A DNA stretch of 64,000 nucleotides from Lumnitzera littorea (GCA_024138015.1 JAMXBB010000003.1:29474087-29538086); one strand, 5' to 3'. Counted from the stretch's first letter, positions 1 through 12,584 are shown. Notes: generated by a model from the sequence alone, not told the origin. Program-made: numbers and translations.

Positions 1-319
1 ATTTTTTATAGAACTTTTAGCATATAAGTTAGAAATGTAATATTAGTTTATATTCGTTATTATTATTTAATAATTTCGCAAGGCAAGTATAGATTAACCT
101 AAAATCTGTATCATATATATCTTAAAGTATAGGTTTTACGGTGAGTATAAGGCTAGAGATACCATATTCATACCCATCTTGTGAGAAGAGGCTCCCAAAA
201 ATTGTATGTAAAACCCACCAGCAACCTTCAGTATCCGTTCAAAACTTATTCATTCGAGTAAAGTATTACAAAATTTATAGCATAATAAGGTTACTTGCTC
301 ACCCTTACAAGTAATGTGC
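1..319. other. Left flank, no gene seen
   Basis: AT-rich sequence left of element A. No ORF, RNA gene or element end is recognisable. The last bases before element A include TCACA (320-324), a possible target duplication. Confidence 0.6.
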
Positions 320-324
320 TCACA

Positions 325-1255
325 TGATGGGTTATCGACCACTGGCCTACTTATTTGCATAAGCCTCAAAGGCCTCCAATCTCTCACTCAAAGAATTCTC
401 TCTTACCAACCTAATGATAATGAGAAACAGTATACAGAAGGTAGATAGCTAAATTCCCTAAGAGCCCTAGGCTATTATACTATGCTTTGTTCTCTCTCTT
501 ATGCCGATATTGACTATCCTTTGGCCGAGGGCTCTATACCGAGTGATCTGAGTTTTAACTGTCGAGAGTTCTTACCGAGTAACGAGAGCTAGCCTCTTGC
601 TTACCAAGTACTTTTCTCTAGGCTTCCCTCCAACTCTCACGGCATCCTTTCTAGTCTCAACCTCTTTGTTGCCACAATATCTTGATTCCCCTCGCTTCTT
701 GTGATTAGAGAATCTTTATACAGAAGCAATGCTCTACTGCCACCTGTCCATCTCATCTGACAATGTACTATTTTCCCTCTTTTGTCTTTTTTCCTTTTTG
801 TCCTTTTTTTGTAAGTACTAAGAACCCCCCTTTTTGTATGTTTTTTTGTAATTTCTTTATTTGTATTATTGCCCTAGGGACTTACTATAAAAAGTCCTTT
901 TTCCTTATAAGCTGGAATCATCTTACCTCAAAAATAGACATTGAATATTTTGTTCTTATGAGACAATCCTCTTCAAGCCCATTTTCATACACTTTTATCT
1001 AATCTTGTCAAGTAGCTTAAGATTAATAGCAAGTGGACCTTGACATTAAGACATTAACTTGTACATCATATCAAGTGAAGTGTCAAATCGTGTTGTGTTT
1101 ACAAGTGGGTCATATCCTTCGAGCAACTTCATGTCAGCTACTCTAGTCAGTTCGTCGACCTACTCACTCTATTTTCTTTAATATTTTGAAGGACTATTGG
1201 TTCAAATCTATTATGGTAAGTCTTAGTGATAACTGAGCTCCTAAGTATATCATAT
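325..1255 (+). repeat. 5' LTR of element A
   Basis: Starts TGATGGGTTATCGACC and matches the 3' LTR copy at 5982, which reads TGATCGATTATCGACC, along most of its length. It carries a block of roughly 100 bp (about 960-1080) that the 3' LTR lacks, so one copy has had a deletion or insertion since integration. It is followed six bases later by a primer binding site. Exact 3' end uncertain by about 5 bp. Confidence 0.85.
886..893 (+). promoter_or_regulatory. TATA box of element A 5' LTR
   Basis: TATAAAAA inside the LTR. The same position in the 3' LTR reads TATAAATAA (6542-6549). This is the expected site for the Pol II promoter that made the genomic RNA. Activity today is unknown. Confidence 0.55.
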
Positions 1256-1261
1256 AATTTC

Positions 1262-1273
1262 TACTATTAGAGC
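1262..1273 (+). other. Primer binding site of element A
   Basis: The bases TACTATTAGAGC just inside the 5' LTR match 9 of 12 positions of TGGTATCAGAGC, the usual plant PBS complementary to the 3' end of initiator Met-tRNA. The mismatches suggest decay. Confidence 0.6.
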
Positions 1274-1443
1274 TAGAGGTTATGACCAGAGCTCTGTAGT
1301 GATAGTCCCTACTAGTTTGCTGTTTGTGATACTTTGTTTTCATTTGGAAGAATAGAGCAAGTTTACAATTCACAGTTTGTGTGATATTTGTATATGTAAG
1401 GATTTCTTGTGTAAAGGGTATTTTCTGACGCTTCATTTAGAGA

Positions 1444-2780
1444 ATGTTGAATCTTAATGTGCAAGGAGAGATTAATGATGCCAAAAGTGATGCTCATGGT
1501 TATGGTTGAGTTACTCAACAAACACCACGTACTATTGATGAACAAATACAAAATCTTATTGCCATTGGGGCTAATTTAGCTGTTTCAGTATAAAGAGTCC
1601 TAGAGACTAAGCCGCAAGAGAAAGCTGTTAAATAGGGACAAGAAATGAGAGATAAACCGAGAAGACAGATGAATAAACCGCATGCACTAAAACCCATTCC
1701 TGTAAACTAAGCATCACCACAACATGCCGAAAGAATGGCAAGAAGGAGGTTAGAATTAGATGAAGTAAAGGAGTATGAAGAGAAAGAACAATATGTTGAA
1801 GTTGACGAGCGTGAACTTAAGGCTCCTAGGGGCGTCGAACACCTCAAAAAATTGATTTTGAGCTTCAATAGATCTGGTAGTGCCAATGACTACTTAGATT
1901 AAGGGGAGAAGATTGAGAAGATATTTGACTTCTATGATTATGAAGATGCTATCCGTATTTGAGTAGTTACATTGAAATTTTCTAGATATGTGGCAATGTG
2001 GTGGAGAAGCTGCAAAATGTTCACCTAAGGGCCCAATGCAAAATATGAATATGGAATGAGATGAAGGGAGTTCTGAGAAGTAGGTTCGTTCCCGAACACT
2101 ATGAGCAAGACACTTTTTGATGTATATAAGATTTGAGACAGGGTAACCGATTAGTGGACAACCATGTTCGAGAGTTTTAGTTACTCATGATCTGATGTGA
2201 TATCGACAAACCCCAAACGTAAACTATTACAAGGTTTATTTCTAAGCTAAGGACCAAGATTGATAACATAATGGAGATGCAAAGTCTTGCGACTCTAGAT
2301 AAAGCCAACAAGGTGGCACAGAGAGTCGAAGGGCAAAGGCAGAACCAAGTTAGTCGAATGCCAAATAACTGACCTATGTTGCTAAACAGGAGTAGCATGC
2401 TGAGTCGACCAGGGAATGACTAAGCACCAAACAGTTTTGAGGTAGAATGTCGAGGGCAAGTGCCAATACGACCAGAAGGAGGCTGAAGTAAAGGTAAGGT
2501 CGAGGAACATGAGGTCTAAAGAGACTAAGGTCAGAGCTCAAGAAAGGAAACCTGAGAAATCAAATGCTTTAAATGTTTTGGTTTTTGGTATGTAGCTAAT
2601 CAATGTCCAAACCGTTAAGCTATGACTATAAAGGAAGATAAGCCCCAGTTTGAAGTAAAGAATGCAAGTGAAGGAGAGGAAGAGATGGGAGTTAAATAGA
2701 TGCTGGAAGATTTTTAGGAAGCCTTTGATGCCGAGACACCTCTTGAGGGCGATGTCAAGTACTGTTTTGTCGTTTGACGG
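1444..2780 (+). pseudogene. gag: Element A gag (broken)
   Basis: Remains of the capsid/nucleocapsid gene. Translation from the ATG at 1444 gives a recognisable gag with many stops and at least one frameshift. A segment with a Trp-Trp pair near 2000 fits the plant retrotransposon gag core. The nucleocapsid zinc knuckle at 2565-2606 reads C-x2-C-x4-Y-x4-C: three cysteines are in register but the histidine is tyrosine (CAT to TAT, a C-to-T change), so zinc binding should fail. Several stops stand where Gln or Trp would be expected. Confidence 0.75.
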
Positions 2781-2795
2781 TCTCTTAGTGCTTTT

Positions 2796-3160
2796 GTGAC
2801 TAAGGAGAATGAGTCGAGGGAGAATCTCTTCCATATGAATTGTCGAGTAAATGGGAAGCTATGCGCCTTGATCATTGACGAAGAGAGCTATAACAATATC
2901 ATAGCACAAGGGGTAGTTAAGGCCATGGAATTGCCAACCCTTCTACACCCTAAGCCATACAAGATTCATTGGTTAAATGAGAAAGGAGGCTTACATATTG
3001 CTAAGCAGGTTACAGTACCAATTACTATTGGGGTACAAGGATAGGGTGTTGTGTGATGTCCTTCCCATGTACACTTCTCACATATTATTCAACTAACCTT
3101 GGCTGTTTTACTTGAGAATATTGCATGATGGGTATAGGAACACCTACATGTTCCAAAAGA
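2796..3160 (+). pseudogene. Element A aspartic protease (broken)
   Basis: The open stretch 2796-3044 encodes the RENLF(H) lead-in and the retropepsin-type active-site region of plant Ty3/gypsy polyproteins. Residues 28-31 read D-E-E-S where the family has D-G-G-S. Both Gly-to-Glu changes are G-to-A transitions. It then reads through HPKPYKIHWLNEKG, a segment conserved in this family and seen again in element C. A stop at 3042-3044 ends the frame, and the downstream linker is readable only in pieces. Confidence 0.75.
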
Positions 3161-3399
3161 ACATAAAGAAAATTATATTGACATCCACGAGTCTTAAGGA
3201 AGCCTAAGAAGCCTAAGAAAAGGATGCTAAGTCATTGCAACAGAAGTCCTTAGTGATTTCCTAAACTCAGTTTACTTAATAAGTCAAGGCCGAAAACTAT
3301 GTGCTCCTTTTAGTTAGGAGACTCGTAGAGGTGAAAGAAGCCAAGGCCGAGGTATAGCAACTACTTTAAGACTATGCCAACCTATTTCCTAACGAGATG

Positions 3400-4268
3400 C
3401 TGAAAGGTTTACCTTCCTTAAGAGGCATTGAGCATTGCATCGACCTCCGGCTTATAGCTGCCTTACCGAATCGAACCAACCTACTTACAGGCTCAATCTT
3501 AAGTAAGTAACCGAACTGAAGAAATAAGTAGATGAGTTGGTAGACCATGGATATGTTTGAGAGAGTATGAGCCTATGTACTGTACTAGCCATACTAATAC
3601 CTAAGAAAGATGGGTCATGGAAAATGTGTATCGATAGTCATGCCATCAACAAAATTATCATTAAGTACCGATACTCAATCCTACGATTAAATGATATGCT
3701 TGATGAGTTGCATAGTGCCCACATCTTCTCGAAGATTGACTTAAAGAGTAGCTACCACCAAATACGGATGCGACTCAGAGACAAATGGAAGACAGCCTTC
3801 AAGATAAGGGATGGTCTGTTTGAATGGATGGTAATGCCATTTAGCTTAACTAATGCACCGAATACTTTTATGCGGCCAATGAATCATGTACTTAGAACAT
3901 TGATCAGCAAATGTGTTGTAGTTTATTTTGATGACATTCTGATATACAGTGCCAACCTCATCACTCATATTGAACATTTAAGATTGGTGTTTGACATCCT
4001 CCATGCTGAGAGCTTATTCGATAACCTGAAGAAGTGTGTGTTCTGTCAAAGCAAGGTTATATTCCTTAGATATGTTGTTTTATGGAAAGGAGTTCAAGTT
4101 GATGACGAGAAAGTGAGATCTATTCTTGAGTGGCCTACGTTGACTAGTGCTGCTAAAGTTAGGAGCTTTCATGGATTAGCTTCGTTCTATCGAAGATTCA
4201 TTCGGAACTTCAGTTCCATAATTGTGCCTTTAACTAAATTGACTAGGAAGAATACTGAGTTTAGGTAG
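3400..4268 (+). pseudogene. Element A reverse transcriptase
   Basis: Best preserved part of element A. From 3567 to 4268 a 233-codon open stretch covers most of the RT domain: KKDGSWKMC, a [10 protein letters not shown] motif, the FGL-like motif changed to MPFSLTNAP, and the catalytic YFDD intact at 3924-3935, followed by the HLRLVFDIL and [12 protein letters not shown] blocks. The upstream part (3400-3566) is interrupted by stops. This is the only one of four readable RTs in the window with both catalytic Asp residues of YxDD. Confidence 0.9.
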
Positions 4269-4740
4269 TTGAAGAAAGCTTAGAAAAGTTTTGAAGATGT
4301 AAAATCTAAATTGATGTTTGCTCCAATACTCGCCCTGCTGAATTTCAAGAAAGTTTTTAAGGTAGAGTACGACACATCTGGTGTCGGCATTGGTACTGTC
4401 CTTATGTAAGAGCACAGTCTAATTGCCTATTTTGGCAAGAAACTCCACAGTACTACCCTGAATTACTTAGTGTATGACAAGGAGTTCTATGCCTTTATTC
4501 GAACATTACAAAACTGGCAGCATTATTTGTTACAAGAGAATTCGTCATCTACTCAAATCATGAGTCTCTCAAACATCTCCTTGGGTAGTAAAAACTTTCT
4601 CAACGTCATGCCAAATGGGTTGAATTCCTAGAGTCTTTCTATTACATCATTCAATATAAGAAAGAGAGCACCAACATTGTGGCGGATGCTCTTGCTCGCG
4701 GTCATACCCTTATTATGACTATGCAAGCCAAGGTACTTAG
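4269..4740 (+). pseudogene. Element A RNase H (broken)
   Basis: Continues from the RT across an in-frame TAG. Recognisable blocks are the SGVGIG segment, the [11 protein letters not shown] block and, after a one-base frame change near 4540, [15 protein letters not shown]. In that last block the family has T-D-H-E-S; the Asp, a catalytic residue, is Asn here (4556-4558, a G-to-A change). The same position is Asn in element C. Confidence 0.8.
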
Positions 4741-4859
4741 ATTCGATACCCTACCCAATTAGTATTTTCGGCCCCTAGTGGCTAAGTGTAATGTTGGGGG
4801 AGCCGCAAATGGATTTTACTTAAATCAGGGGTTCTTGATGAAGGGTAAGTAGGTCTATG

Positions 4860-5960
4860 TGCCAAGTGGTTCAGTAAGAGAACTACTTGTCCAAGAAGCT
4901 CATGCTGAGGGTTTAATCGGCCATTTTGGGGAAAAGAAGACAACTGAGATATTGAAAGAATATTTCTATTAGCCTAGGATAATGAAGGATGTACGCCGAA
5001 TTCTAGAGAGGTGCAAGGTGTATAAACATGCAAATAGAAAGAGAGAGTCGTATGAAGAGTATACACTCCTACCTATGCCCAAGCAGTTGTAGACTAACCT
5101 AAGCATGGATTTCATGCTTGGCCTTCCTCAAACACTAAGAAGACATGACTCAATCATGGTAGTGGTTGATTGGCTCAACAAGACAAGCCACTTCATTCCT
5201 TGCTACAAAACTAATGATGCTTTATTCGTCGTTAATCTCTTTTTGCAGGAAATTATGCGACTGAATGGAGTATTGAGAAGTATTATGTCTGACCATGACT
5301 CAAAGTTCACAAGCTTCTTTTAGAGGACCCAGTAGAAGAAGCTTAGCACTAAACTCATGTTTAGTACTTCTTGTTACCCCCAAACACATGGCCAAATTAA
5401 AGTTGTAAGCAAGACAGTCGGCAACCTCTTGTGACCCGCTGTTGGGAAGAATTTGCATGATTAGGATTTATGCCTTCTTATCATAGAGTTTGCCTACAAT
5501 TGCTTCACTCATAGCTTGATAGGAAAATCTTTGCTCGAGGTCGTTTATGGACTTAACCCAATCTTATCCCTGGATTTAATTATCAGTTCGACTACATAAG
5601 AGAAAAACTAACCCGACCTACAGTGAGCCAAGGAATTCCAGAAGTTGCATCAAAGAGTTGTTAAACAATTGGCTAAGATTGTGGACCAATAGAAGGAATA
5701 AGGAAGCTAAGGAAGGAGATGGGTTGTTTATACTCTTAGAGAACTTGTTTAGATCCATCTTAGCAAGGAACGCTTCCTTGGCAGGAGGACGAACAACTAT
5801 CTCCCAAAGCAAATGGACCTTACAAGATCCTTAGGCATATTAATGACAACACCTATGAGGTTGAGCTGCTTGAGAGGTATGGTGTATCAACCACATTCAA
5901 CGTCGCCGACCTGACTCCCTATGTGCTAGATGATGACGAAGATCATGATTTAAGGAAAAA
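4860..5960 (+). pseudogene. Element A integrase (broken)
   Basis: The HHCC-type zinc-binding region (HAEGLIGHFG ... CKVYK) is followed by the DDE core. The first Asp is in SMDFMLGLP (about 5103-5130) and the second in SDHDSKF (about 5290-5310). The third catalytic residue, the Glu of GQTEVV in the family, is Lys here (5399-5401, G-to-A). The C-terminal part can be followed to ERYGVSTTFNVADLTPY near 5930 and a DLRKNLQ end. No chromodomain is visible. Many stops. Confidence 0.85.
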
Positions 5961-5981
5961 TCTCCAATAAGCCTATAGAGT

Positions 5982-6802
5982 TGATCGATTATCGACCACT
6001 GGCCCATTCACTTGCGCATGCCTCAAAGGTCTCAAATCCCTCACTTAAAGAATTCTCTCTCGCTAACTTGCTAATGACGAGTAATAGTACACAAATGGTG
6101 GGTGGCTGAATTCCTTGAGAGCTCTAGGTTGTTATATTATGCTCTGTTTTCTTTTTTGTGCCAATGCTGACTATCCTCGTGCCAAGGGCTCTATGCTGAG
6201 TGATCTAACCTTCAGTTGCTAAGAGTTCCTGTCGAGTAACGAGACTTAGCCTCCTGCCTATTGAGTACTTCTCCCATGGCTTCCCTCCAATTCTCACGGT
6301 ATCCCTTCTCGTCTTGGTCTCTTCATTGCCACAACATCTTGATTTCTCTCACTTGCTGTAATTAGAGGATCTTTGTGTGGAACCAATGTTATGCTACCAC
6401 TTGTCCATCTCATTTGATACTATACTATTTTTCCCTTTTAGTCGTTTGTCCTTTCTACCCTTTTTCATAAGTACTAGGAATCCCTCTTTTTGTATACCTT
6501 TTTGTAATTTCTTCATTTATATTGTTGCTCTAGGGATTTACTATAAATAATCTCTTCTCTTTATAAGCCGGAATCATCTTACCTAAAAAATAGACATAAA
6601 ATATTCTGTTCAAGTCGTGTGGTGTTCACAAGTGGGTCGTATCGTGTTTGCAAGTGGGTCATATCCTCTACACAACTTTATGCCAACTACTTTAGTTTGT
6701 TTGTCAACCTACTCACTCTATTTTCTTCAATATTTTAAAGGACTCATTGGTTCAAATCTATTATGGTAAGTCCTAGTGATAACTGAGCTCCTAGGTTCAT
6801 AT
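5982..6802 (+). repeat. 3' LTR of element A
   Basis: Second copy of the LTR beginning at 325, with matching blocks through AACTGAGCTCCTA at its end. About 100 bp shorter than the 5' LTR because of one missing block near 6610. TATAAATAA at 6542-6549 corresponds to the 5' LTR TATA box. Scattered substitutions show an old insertion. Confidence 0.85.
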
Positions 6803-6807
6803 TCACA

Positions 6808-9800
6808 TTACAAGTATAAAAATAATTATGTGAAGTTGTTAAGAAAAAAAAATTAAGGACATGACACACCCTTAAAAATATAAAATGTTATATGATTAAG
6901 GATAGAATTTTATTCTCAAAGTTAGTTATATTATTATAGGAAAAAAAGAGAAATGATTGTTTTCTTTAAAATTATTATTTATAAAGTGACCATTACAATT
7001 TTGGCAAAAAAAAAAAAAAACCATTACAATACTATAAAATGTGGTAGCTCACCAAAGAATCATTATTTTTAAATATGAAAATATAGAAAAACAATTTGTG
7101 TTGCAATATGTAGCCAACATTGAAGTCTTTCTCTAATCCAATTTTCTCATAAAACATACTGTACAAAATATTACATAAAACCCAAAATGGACTTGTAACT
7201 GTTTCACATTTCATCTATTGATGGTGGGATTTCAATGGTAAGTCTTGTGGTTATAGATGCCTCTAAGACATTACATTAAGCTAAGGCTAAGATCCCATAT
7301 TACTCTAGCTTAGCCACTCCGGTGTTTAAGTTAACAAGGTGTCTTTAGAGAAAAGGAGTATAAAAAGGGAGGGAAGGAGGGAGAGAAAGAGCAAGAAAGA
7401 GTAGAAAGAGTTCCTAACATGTCAAACTCATAGCTTTCATCAAATATTCATTGGCATAGGGAATGTGCTATGTTAGGAAGGTGAATCTTAAGCCATGATG
7501 AAGTTTAGATTCGATGGGAGATTTACTAAAGGGAATCTTTAAATCTTTCCTCAATGAAATAAGAGCTCACATGAGGTCTTTATGGGGTTGTATGAGCTAT
7601 GGGAGCTTAAATTGACTTCTTTGGAAGTCAGCCAATGAGTCAAATGGGCCGTCCATGAGGGTGGAGATATTATAAAGTTCATGGAGAATGAATGAGCCTA
7701 TTGAGGCTCGGTTTGGTCTTACAATGTAAAACCCAGTCAAATTCAATAAAAAGCAATTAACTATAAAGTTAATGGCATGAAAATAATACATTTCAAAAGT
7801 TAAGGGCAATTTTAAAAGTTTAGAGTTAAGTGGAAACCCTACCTATAAATAGATAGTAAGCTATTGAATTAGGTTGTCTCTATCAAAACCTTCTCACCTC
7901 CCTATACCATATTGCAAACTAGATAACCTACAAGAGCTTATCTCAAAACTAAAATCAGAATTAGATTGGTGAATTTGGGAATCAAAGGTCGAAGAAAAAT
8001 TAAGGAGATAGGATAAGGGTTCTTTAGTAAGCCCTTTATCTTATTGTTTCTATTTTTTGTTTTTCTTCAGGAAGGTTGTTAGAACCCTAAAAATTTACCA
8101 TTTTGTAGTAATTTAAGAGTTAAAATTGAGTGTTAGTTGTTTTGTCATTAAAGAAACAAGTTTATCTTTGATCTAGGTTAAGATTAAGATTTACTCCTTT
8201 ACAAGATTTGTTGTTGTTGGGGTTAGGAACATGGAAAAAGGGACATTGTTGATTGTGCATTGGTGTTTAGAAGAGATTCAAAATGATGATAATGGAGTGT
8301 TGATGCGGGAAGAGTATTTTGAAGGGGTAGATCATGAAGGATCACAATTAGAGGAGGTGTGCATGGTCAAAGCATGACTATGCAAAGGTGGTTTCCAAGC
8401 CATGTTAGGGAGTATAGCTGTGCTGAAGAACATAGCCAGCTGCTCTAAGTTGTGTTCTATGCAACACAATCTTTCATTCTCCTTTTGTTCCAGCCCTTCA
8501 TTCCAAAAATCTTGTTCCCAATAATTTGTCACCTATTTGAATCATTTTATTAATAATTAATATTTTATTAACTATTTTTTGTCAAGAATAAGTTCTATTT
8601 ATTTTAAGAGTATATATATAATCTAGTGTTTAGGAGGGTGGTGTAAGAGAGTAATGGGGTGTTTAGAGGAAATTATAAGAGTGGTTTTTATTGTGGTCAG
8701 GATTTGAGTTTGAGATTGCTTTAGTTCTTATGGTTAAAGCAGATTAGGTACAGGATATATATTTACTTCTCGTGTTTGTTTAGCATAATAGTTTAATTGA
8801 ACTAAATTTAAACTTAGACTTAAACAATGTTGTGTTATTTGTACTTAACTTTGACATCTTATTGGTAAGGTCACATGTGGTTGGTAAGACACTTGATGAT
8901 CTTTGCACGATGCTTACCACATTAGTTATTTTTTGTTATACATATGACTTATTGGTGGTGTTTATCACATGCTTGTGTTTGTCGTATTCCATACTAGGTT
9001 TCGGCTATCCCATAATATTTTTTAGGTACAAGTACTTAAGTAGTATTTATAAGGTTTGGCAATTTAGATATTATAAGTGAGAATACCAAGATGGGAATTA
9101 GTGATTAAAACTTCCATTGTGAGAATGAATTTTGAGTTGAGATAATTTGAGTATATTTTACAATTAGCAAATTCTAAATTAAAATTTGTGAAATTTATTT
9201 TGTAGTTGTTCAGATCTCTTTGAAGAACTAAATTTTATTAAAATTATTTAGAGATTTCAATAAGTAATTTTGATTATTGTAGTAAATATTTATGCTTAAC
9301 ATGTTAGTAGATGATAATGATATGTAGTAGGTTGTAATACCTCAGGTTTTGGGGCATTATATACAATGATAAGTTGGGTTCGGGGAGCTCAACCCACAGT
9401 CTAAGAAGGTCAGTTTGGGAACATATGAGGCCTTCATCTAAACTAACCTATTAACAAGATTCTTAAAACTATAAATTTTGGGAAAAAAAATTGATGAGTG
9501 TCTTTACAAAACATGAGATTTTATTGAATGAGTTTTATACCATTTCATTAATTTCCAAAGTAAATAAAGGGAGTATACATAGTATTAGGATGGGAAAAAG
9601 AATTGTTAAAGTAGTCAATCATACTAAGGATGGCACAAAAAATAAAGAAAAAAGGATCGGACCAAATCAAATCAAACTGCAAACAAAATTGAAAACATGC
9701 TCTTTATTTTTCCAATTTGGTTTAAAAATTCCCAATTCAAATCAAATTGAAAATTTACGATTGGTTTTACAAGATAATCCAAACCAATTTAAAAAAGCCA

Positions 9801-9964
9801 AATAGAGCCATTTTATGAAATATTACTTGTAATTGGAAAAATGCTTTTGTTATAACATAGTATTGAATGGATTTAAATGTACAATTATTTGAAATGTAAA
9901 TACATATAACTTTTGTGAATATAGATTATTAGAATATAGTGACACTAAAGTGAAGCTTGCAACT
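6808..9964. other. Intergenic, no recognised gene
   Basis: AT-rich sequence with no protein or RNA I recognise. A TATA-like CTATAAATAGATAG near 7850, after a stretch typical of degraded LTR sequence, hints at an old solo LTR, but no ends could be matched. A short open stretch on the - strand (8332-8532) is listed separately. Poly(A/T) tracts at about 6845 and 7006. Confidence 0.5.
8332..8532 (-). other. Weak candidate exon, unrecognised
   Basis: A 66-codon open stretch on the - strand, rich in Glu, Asn and Trp (it contains YWEQDFWNEGLEQKENERL). On that strand it is preceded by AAATAG, which could be a splice acceptor. I do not recognise the product, no partner exon is visible, and the length is within chance range. 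It is the only place in this intergenic block whose composition looks at all protein-like. Confidence 0.15.
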
Positions 9965-9991
9965 TTATTATTATTATTATTATTATTATTA
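9965..9991. repeat. (TTA)n microsatellite
   Basis: Nine uninterrupted TTA units. Confidence 0.95.
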
Positions 9992-10110
9992 TGTGATAGA
10001 TGTATATAGAGATATTATGTCAACTTTCCAAGACTATGATAAGATAATAATATATTGCATGTAAGTACGACAATTATATATAATATATATTGCAATATAT
10101 TATATATTAT

Positions 10111-10465
10111 GGGGATAAAGCTAGTATGAGTACTTAAACTTTTATTTTAATACCACAACTTTTTAAATAAGATAAATTGATATCTCTGTTGTAATGACTG
10201 TTATTATAAAATGATAGCATAATAATAGAAGTACATTAATTTTCATTTTATTTTCATTTTAGTGCTTAAACTTTATTTTTTATTTCATTTTGGTACTTCA
10301 ATTTTTTAAAGTAAAACAAATGAATATTTTTTATAACAGCCACTATGATAAAAATACTAATTTATCTCATTTTAAAAATTAGGATACTAAAATGAATAAA
10401 TTTAAAGTTTATGTGCTAAAATAAAAAAATATGAAAGTTTTGAATATTTCTAGTGGCTTTATCCC
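10111..10465. mobile_element. Mutator-like MITE with 9-bp TSD
   Basis: A 355-bp non-coding foldback element. The left end begins GGGGATAAAGCTAGTATGAG; the right end, read on the other strand, begins GGGATAAAGCCACTAGAAAT. The inverted similarity continues inward for about 100 bp on each side (ACTTTTATTTTA blocks, GATAAATTGATAT versus GATAAATTAGTAT, GACTGTTATTATAAAA versus GGCTGTTATAAAA). The nine bases ATATATTAT stand directly before (10102-10110) and after (10466-10474) it. A 9-bp target duplication with long inverted arms is the mark of Mutator-like elements. The duplication lies in AT-rich sequence, so chance is not excluded. Confidence 0.75.
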
Positions 10466-12584
10466 ATATATTATGTTATAATACATTATGGTAATAATTT
10501 TATTAAAATTATTAAAAGATGTCGAGCCTAAATTTTTTAATTTCATTTCCCATTTTCCAATTAATATTAAATCCTAATCCATTTAATATTAATCTTTAAC
10601 TAGAGAAATTAGGAAATTCTGGTTCTTTTTTATTTTTTAAAAAAATATCAAAGTCATTATACGATCGGAGTCGGGAAAAAATAGAAACTATAATCAATTG
10701 GGTGGATTGACTATGATTTAGCTACTCGTCCTCAATTTCAATTTGGTAAAAATCACAAGGTTCCGAATTCGAGGTCTAACCTATTAAACCCTAACGGGTA
10801 TCATTATCACTTTTCCAAAATTAGACTTATTCATCAAAATTATCATTTTTTTTAATATTTATAAGAAAAATAAAAAAAATAAAAAAAACCTAAGTTTCTA
10901 CAAATTTTAACTTTATCCTAAAGGTGCCTATGTACCTGTTAGTCGAGATTAGACAACCGTAGTTTTTTTCGAAAACTTTAGCGTGTTGATATGTTTTAAT
11001 TTTTGAAAGTCAATCGAGTTTATATTGTTATCAATTTAGTTTATTCAAAAAAAAAAAAATCTAAAGGGTCCTAATTCTTGAATATTTTTATTTTATAAAA
11101 ACTCTCTAAAATGTCCTAATTTATTTATTTTTAAAAAAGGGTTTTTTTTTTTATTAATTTTTGTTTCTAAAAAATAACTTTCTAAATGAGAAATCCTAAA
11201 AAAAAAAAAAACTTTATCCTAAAGGATTCCTAAGCTAATATATATATTATTATTACTATTAAACAACTACCTACATAAATAAATAAATAAATATAATATA
11301 TTTAATGTATATAATAATAATATATGTATTTAACAAGAAAAAATTGAAGAACTGAACCTAAATTTACTGTTCGACTGTGCAGTGCTTCAGTGAAGGAGCA
11401 GTATTAGCATCGTAGGGTGTTGGGTCTTCGTGTACTACAGGTTGTGGAGTCTAGTCACTATAAACAATGTGTATGGGTGTGCTATGACCGTAAGCGACTT
11501 AATGGATAGTAGTGTTGGGCGTGGCTGATGATGGACTATGATCGGCTATTGGAGTTTGTTGTGTGCGACTATATATCAAGTGTGTTCCGCTGTAGATATG
11601 GCTTAGTGTTTGTGTGAGCATGTATGGACAACGCTGATCGCGTGCTCAAAGTTTATGTGAGTGGTTGGACAGTGGCTTGCTATGAAGTGTGGATAATAGT
11701 GAAATGTGCTGCTACTGTATAGAGAGCAAGTGTGTTGGACAGTGAAGTGGCATGTATGGTGACCATGTGTGTAGATTATGAAGTGCGTTGCATTATGTGT
11801 GAAGCGAACGTGCTCAGTGGACTGTAAGTGAGTCAAGTGGACTGTTGTGTGTGAATTGGTGAAGGAGAGGGGATAGATGAAGTAGGCTGTGCATTAGTGT
11901 TGTGTTCCACTGTAGAAGTGTTTGTTTGATGATGGTTTTTATGGGGTTGTAGCTTAGTCGTGTGTGGTCGTTGATGAGTCATCACTGTTACTATCGGTAT
12001 GGAGTGGATTGCTTGCATGTGCAGTGGATGTAAGTCGCAACTATTTGGCAAGAAGCGAAGATGGCTAATCATTGGACGGTGGACAAGATTGTGGCATGTC
12101 TACATATTCTCGACCGTTTGATAATCACGACGTGAATATGTTCGCTATTGTGGGCATTAATGTCGGCTACTACACTAATGTAATACTGACCGATGATGAT
12201 GAAGGGGCTGGATATGTGTTTAGTCTAGCAGTCGTACGTCCGTTATTCACACAAGGATGGGCTAATTTTTATGTGTATATGTGCTGCATGGCAAGGGTAG
12301 AAGGTCGGGGATTTTGGTTGCTTACCGGTGTCTAAATTGAACCCCGTTTCATACTGCACAATCATTATATATAAAATTTGGAAAACCATTCAACCTAACT
12401 TAGATTTGAATCTCATAAATCTTTATCACATTAGATTCAAAAGATTTGATAAGATTTAAAATTAGATTTGAATCATATATGCTCAACCAATTTTCACAAA
12501 TGAAAGAAAGAAAAAATTGAAGGCACATATGTACTTAGTGAGATTCGAACCAATTTTCACAAATGAAAGAAAGAAAAAATAAAA

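Larger units (their letters stand above)
325..6802 (+). mobile_element. Ty3/gypsy LTR retrotransposon A (decayed, both LTRs)
   Basis: A complete but dead Ty3/gypsy element on the + strand. The block starting at 325 reappears at 5982, giving two LTRs around an interior with the order gag, zinc knuckle, protease, reverse transcriptase, RNase H, integrase. This order (integrase after RNase H) defines Ty3/gypsy. TCACA stands before the first LTR (320-324) and after the second (6803-6807), a candidate 5-bp target duplication, although the LTR 3' ends then read CATAT rather than a canonical CA. Stops and frameshifts lie in every domain, so no polyprotein can be made. The integrase tail ends without a visible chromodomain; I do not assign a lineage. 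Confidence 0.9.

Noticed and set aside
12072..12335. 87-codon ORF as a gene
   Set aside because: It lies inside the element B 5' LTR, and the frame is not kept in the matching part of the 3' LTR or the solo LTR.
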